Positions 61,145 to 64,000 of a DNA stretch of 64,000 nucleotides are shown piece by piece; positions within the stretch are counted from its first letter, which is position 1, and each line of letters begins with the position of its first letter. The notes beneath the pieces are model-generated. The model had not been told where the DNA came from. It searched no databases and worked only from the letters and a program-made list of their open reading frames with translations. Source of the DNA: Caballeronia catudaia (GTDB lineage: Bacteria; Pseudomonadota; Gammaproteobacteria; Burkholderiales; Burkholderiaceae); NCBI RefSeq assembly GCF_001544755.2, contig NZ_FCOF02000030.1:1-64000 (forward strand), written 5' to 3'. The translations under genes and the position numbers were made by a program.

Positions 61145-62164
61145 GTGAAGACGAAACACCCTAATCGAGCCGCGACCGCAGCCGTGCTTGCCTGCGGCCT
61201 CCTGATCGCCGGCGCCGCCTGTGCGCAGAGTAAGCCGCAAGTCATCATCGGCTACGAAGACAACGGCGCGGACCCATACATGGTGTCGATGGCGGAGCAC
61301 CTGTTCGAACGTCACATGAATGCGGAGGTCGAGTACAAGCTCTTCAGCTCGGGACCTGCGGCCATGAGCGCGCTGGCCTCGAACAGCCTTTCGTTCATGT
61401 GCGGCCTCGGCGTGCCGCCGCTCGTCACCGCGATCGCGCAGGGCTTGCCGATGACGATCGTGTACAACCAGGAACGGTATACGAACGCGGCCGGCATCGT
61501 GGTCAAGCCCGAAAGCGGCATCCGCGATGTGGCGGGTCTGCAGGGCAAGAAGATCGCGATCGTCGCGGGCTCGCAGGCGTCCTTCGAACTGGCGACGTTT
61601 CTCGCCGAAGCGCACGTGCCGTACACGTCGGTGACCCAGATCAATATGGCGCCGCCGCAGATGCGCACCTCGTGGGTGACGGGCGCGATCGACGCGGCTA
61701 TCGTCTGGGATCCCGTGTTCAGCGCGTTGCGCGCGGCCGGCGGCAAAGCGATCAAGACCGACGGCGATCTGCCGCGCGGCGCGTCCAGCTACAACGTCTG
61801 CATCGCCAACGCCGACTGGGCGAAGGCACACCCGGATCTCGTACGCGGCTTCGTCGGCGCGCTCGACGAGGGCTATCAGATAACGAAGAAGGACCCCGAT
61901 AAGGCGATCGCCGAAATGGCTAAACAGACGGGCGTCACCGTGGATGTCGCGAAAAGCGAACTGGCGGGCTACGAGCTGTTCTCAGGAGCCGATCAGACCT
62001 CACCGAAAGTAATGGGCTCAGGCGCAGGCGTAAAAACGTCGGCGACGTATGAAACGCTGGTAAATACCGCCAGGGTACTCAACTCGATCGGACGCATTCA
62101 GACGGTGCCGTCAAACTTCGAGGCCAACGTCGCTCCGCAATATTCGCAATCGCTGGCTCATTGA
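61145..62164 (+). CDS. ABC transporter substrate-binding protein, NMT1/SsuA-like
   Basis: 339 residues from GTG 61145 (GAGGAGACC upstream). Signal peptide ATAAVLACGLLIAGAACAQS, then SsuA/THI5-like features: GYEDNGADPYMVSMAEHLFE, LASNSLSFMCGLGVPPLVTAIAQGLP, GLQGKKIAIVAGSQASFELATFL, and MRTSWVTGAIDAAIVWDPVFS. Ligand not readable; sulfonates, taurine and thiamine precursors are all possible for the family. Confidence 0.88.
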   Translation: MKTKHPNRAATAAVLACGLLIAGAACAQSKPQVIIGYEDNGADPYMVSMAEHLFERHMNAEVEYKLFSSGPAAMSALASNSLSFMCGLGVPPLVTAIAQGLPMTIVYNQERYTNAAGIVVKPESGIRDVAGLQGKKIAIVAGSQASFELATFLAEAHVPYTSVTQINMAPPQMRTSWVTGAIDAAIVWDPVFSALRAAGGKAIKTDGDLPRGASSYNVCIANADWAKAHPDLVRGFVGALDEGYQITKKDPDKAIAEMAKQTGVTVDVAKSELAGYELFSGADQTSPKVMGSGAGVKTSATYETLVNTARVLNSIGRIQTVPSNFEANVAPQYSQSLAH

Positions 62165-62221
62165 GGCGCTGCATTGAGCCGCTGAGCTGCTGAGAACTTA
62201 CTCGCCAGGCAGGAGACGGAC

Positions 62222-62959
62222 TTGACTATCCTAATCGATTCCCTTTACAAGACTTTCGGCGGAACCTCCGCCCTCGAGAACATCAATCTGCAGTTCCAGG
62301 GCGGCGAGTTCGTCACCGTGCTCGGGGCGTCCGGCTGTGGCAAGACGACCTTGCTGCACCTTCTGGCCGGTCTGACGTCGCCCTCGCGGGGCAATATCTA
62401 CATAGATGGCGAGATCAAGGATCAGCCAGGCGAAGACCGCGTCGTCGTATTCCAGCAGGCCGGATTGTTCCCGTGGCTCACCGTCGAAGAGAATATCGAG
62501 TTCGGTCTTTCCCTTCATTCGGTTTCAAAGGCCGAACGCCGCAGGGCCTCCGCCGACATCCTGCGCACCATCGGTCTCGAAAACTTCGCGCGTCATAAAC
62601 CCTATGAACTATCCGGCGGGATGCAGCAGCGCGTGGCAATTGCGCGTGCGCTCGTCATGAAGCCAAAGGTCTTGCTGATGGACGAGCCCTTCGGCGCGCT
62701 CGATGCGCAAACGCGCAGCGCGATGCAGACATTCCTGACCTCGCTATGGGACCAATTGCATTGCACCATCGTGTTCATCACGCATGACATCGACGAAGCT
62801 ATCTTTCTCGGCACGCGTCTCATCGTGCTATCGTCAAGACCGGGTCGGGTCGCGCTCGACGTGCCGATCGAACTGGAGCGTCCCCGCACGCCGCAGGTCG
62901 CCTTCGACCCTCACTTTCTGGAACTCAAGAAGCAGGCGATGGGCATTCTCGCGCATTGA
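62222..62959 (+). CDS. ABC transporter ATP-binding protein, nitrate/sulfonate/taurine type
   Basis: 245 residues from TTG 62222 (CAGGAGACGGAC in front). Walker A GASGCGKTT, Q-loop FQQAGLFPWLTVEENI, signature [15 protein letters not shown], Walker B VLLMDEPFGALDAQTR and switch THDIDEAIFLGTR. Pairs with the two preceding genes. Confidence 0.93.
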   Translation: MTILIDSLYKTFGGTSALENINLQFQGGEFVTVLGASGCGKTTLLHLLAGLTSPSRGNIYIDGEIKDQPGEDRVVVFQQAGLFPWLTVEENIEFGLSLHSVSKAERRRASADILRTIGLENFARHKPYELSGGMQQRVAIARALVMKPKVLLMDEPFGALDAQTRSAMQTFLTSLWDQLHCTIVFITHDIDEAIFLGTRLIVLSSRPGRVALDVPIELERPRTPQVAFDPHFLELKKQAMGILAH

Positions 62960-63085
62960 ATCTGCAAGCGGCCGGATCATTTAGTCAGCAGATCGGTAAG
63001 ATCGCCGACGTGGCTTAGCAAGTGACGCGGAGACTGTTCTTACGGCCGAATGAACACAGCGGCCGCGAATCAAATGTATTCAGCG

Positions 63086-63987
63086 TCATTGGGCTGCGCT
63101 GCCCGTTGCGGTCTCGAACATGTGTAGTCTTAGCAGAGCCATCGTATCCGCTGTTTGGCTGCTGATCTCCGCACCGACCAGGACGCCACCGTCAACGCGC
63201 CTCCCATTGCGCGCTATGCAGTTGAACACGACGGCGTGAAGCTTACCCCCGGCGCGCAGGCGCAATCCCAATCTGAAGTGCTCGCCAACGTTGACGAGGT
63301 CGTTGGAAGCTCGGAAAGCGATGCCGCCCAGGCTCACGTTCGTGACTGTTACGTCGAAGCCGGCGGCGACACAGTCGTTTCTGATCAAACGCCCTGGCAT
63401 TTCGGTCGAGACTCGCACGTGGTTGCGCACGACGTGAGTCTGCACGGACGCCGGCCAAGCCAGATAGATTACCTTGACCGGCGTCTCACTGCGTCCGAGT
63501 ACGGTGCTGCGAAACTGATAGATCTTTCGCCCTCGAAGGGCGTTACAAGATACTTCAGCTCCGGCTTTGAGGAACTCATCACCGCTAGAAGCGGTCACGA
63601 GCAGCGCGCTGCCGGAAATCGAACCGACGAAGTCAGTCTCAAGAGGCTGAGGCTCACTGCCGACAATCGTCACCTGTATGCTGTCGATCGTCTTCGGAAG
63701 CGTTTCAGTGTTGGCAGCCACTTGATGGGCGAATGCCCCGCCCTTCTCCTCGTCACGTTGGCGGTCGAGACGAGCATTCCTCCCGGACGGGCAGCGCTTC
63801 CGCTGCAAGAATGTGCCTTCTCATTCTCGCTGCGTAGTCCACCCGCTGAAAGAATCTTTTCCCGCTGGCTCTCCGATTGAACAAAGTAGCCGCGTGCCAG
63901 CAGGAGCTTGCCAGTTGCAGAGTAGACGGCGAATGGAAGCGGCGAACCAATTTCCAATTCTCGAGCGGTGATCTTAACGAGTGCCAT
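63086..63987 (-). pseudogene. PilZ-domain (YcgR/flagellar-brake-like) gene with a frameshift
   Basis: The 5' frame starts at ATG 63987: MALVKITARELEIGSPLPFA, the N-terminal YcgR-like segment. Near 63800-63850 the reading must shift by one to continue as ARLDRQRDEEKGGAFAHQVAANTETLPKTIDSIQV and a PilZ domain, RNHVRVSTEMPGRLI (R-x3-R c-di-GMP site, here RNHVR) with VTNVSLGGIAFR (D/N-x-S-x-x-G). A shift in a gene otherwise free of decay could also be a sequencing error. If joined, about 300 residues. Confidence 0.75.
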
Positions 63988-64000
63988 GTCCGTTGGCCCG

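Overview
The window looks like a replicon of a Burkholderia sensu lato bacterium (Paraburkholderia/Caballeronia type; genus inferred by eye). Supporting signs are high GC with strong third-position bias, a DUF4148 exported protein, a PQQ-dependent membrane glucose/quinate-type dehydrogenase, family-3 amino-acid ABC genes, and mixed IS110/IS6/IS630 debris. I saw no rRNA, tRNA or CRISPR.

Layout. 1-3.6 kb is decayed: a possible IS end, a broken aminotransferase, an intact glutamine-amidotransferase-like gene with Ser at the catalytic Cys position, a dehydratase scrap and a 5'-truncated porin. 3.7-7.5 kb is a polar amino-acid ABC operon with an IclR regulator. 8.3-31.9 kb is one large CoA-dependent catabolic island. 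It has a TetR-linked minus-strand operon (enoyl-CoA hydratase, MHS transporter, CoA-transferase, MaoC hydratase). Three further operons follow: Gfo/Idh oxidoreductase, AroE-like dehydrogenase and LacI; a 12-gene TRAP-led operon; and a convergent acyl-CoA dehydrogenase, SDR and TIM-barrel operon. Each of these three carries the perfect palindrome TAGATCGATCTA upstream, so they probably form one regulon. The reactions (CoA transfer, alpha,beta-dehydrogenation, hydration, ketone reduction, an unusual DUF993 aldolase-like enzyme) fit import of a carboxylic acid and its CoA-thioester breakdown. The substrate is unknown, and this is the best candidate here for an undescribed pathway.

32-46 kb is an accessory, decaying region. 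It holds a protein with two XRE-like modules, a duplicated SET / small basic protein / HU triplet (one SET copy ruined), broken IS110 and IS6 copies, an orphan ribbon-helix-helix protein, an internally deleted tyrosine recombinase, an NRAMP-type transporter whose 5' coding end contains five 8-bp repeats (phase-variation architecture), a MurJ/Wzx-like flippase and a polyketide-synthase KR remnant.

46.6-51.1 kb is a lipid-linked glycan module: a polytopic membrane protein, a HAD-UbiA prenyltransferase fusion, an SMR-like pseudogene and a PAP2 phosphatase. 51-59 kb holds IS630 and GGDEF remnants, the PQQ dehydrogenase, a small-protein family that shares its leader with the dehydrogenase, a superinfection-immunity-like protein, a hydrolase/DUF4118 pair and a UppP remnant. 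59.2-63 kb has DUF4148 and a nitrate/sulfonate/taurine-type ABC transporter. The window ends in a frameshifted PilZ (YcgR-like) gene.
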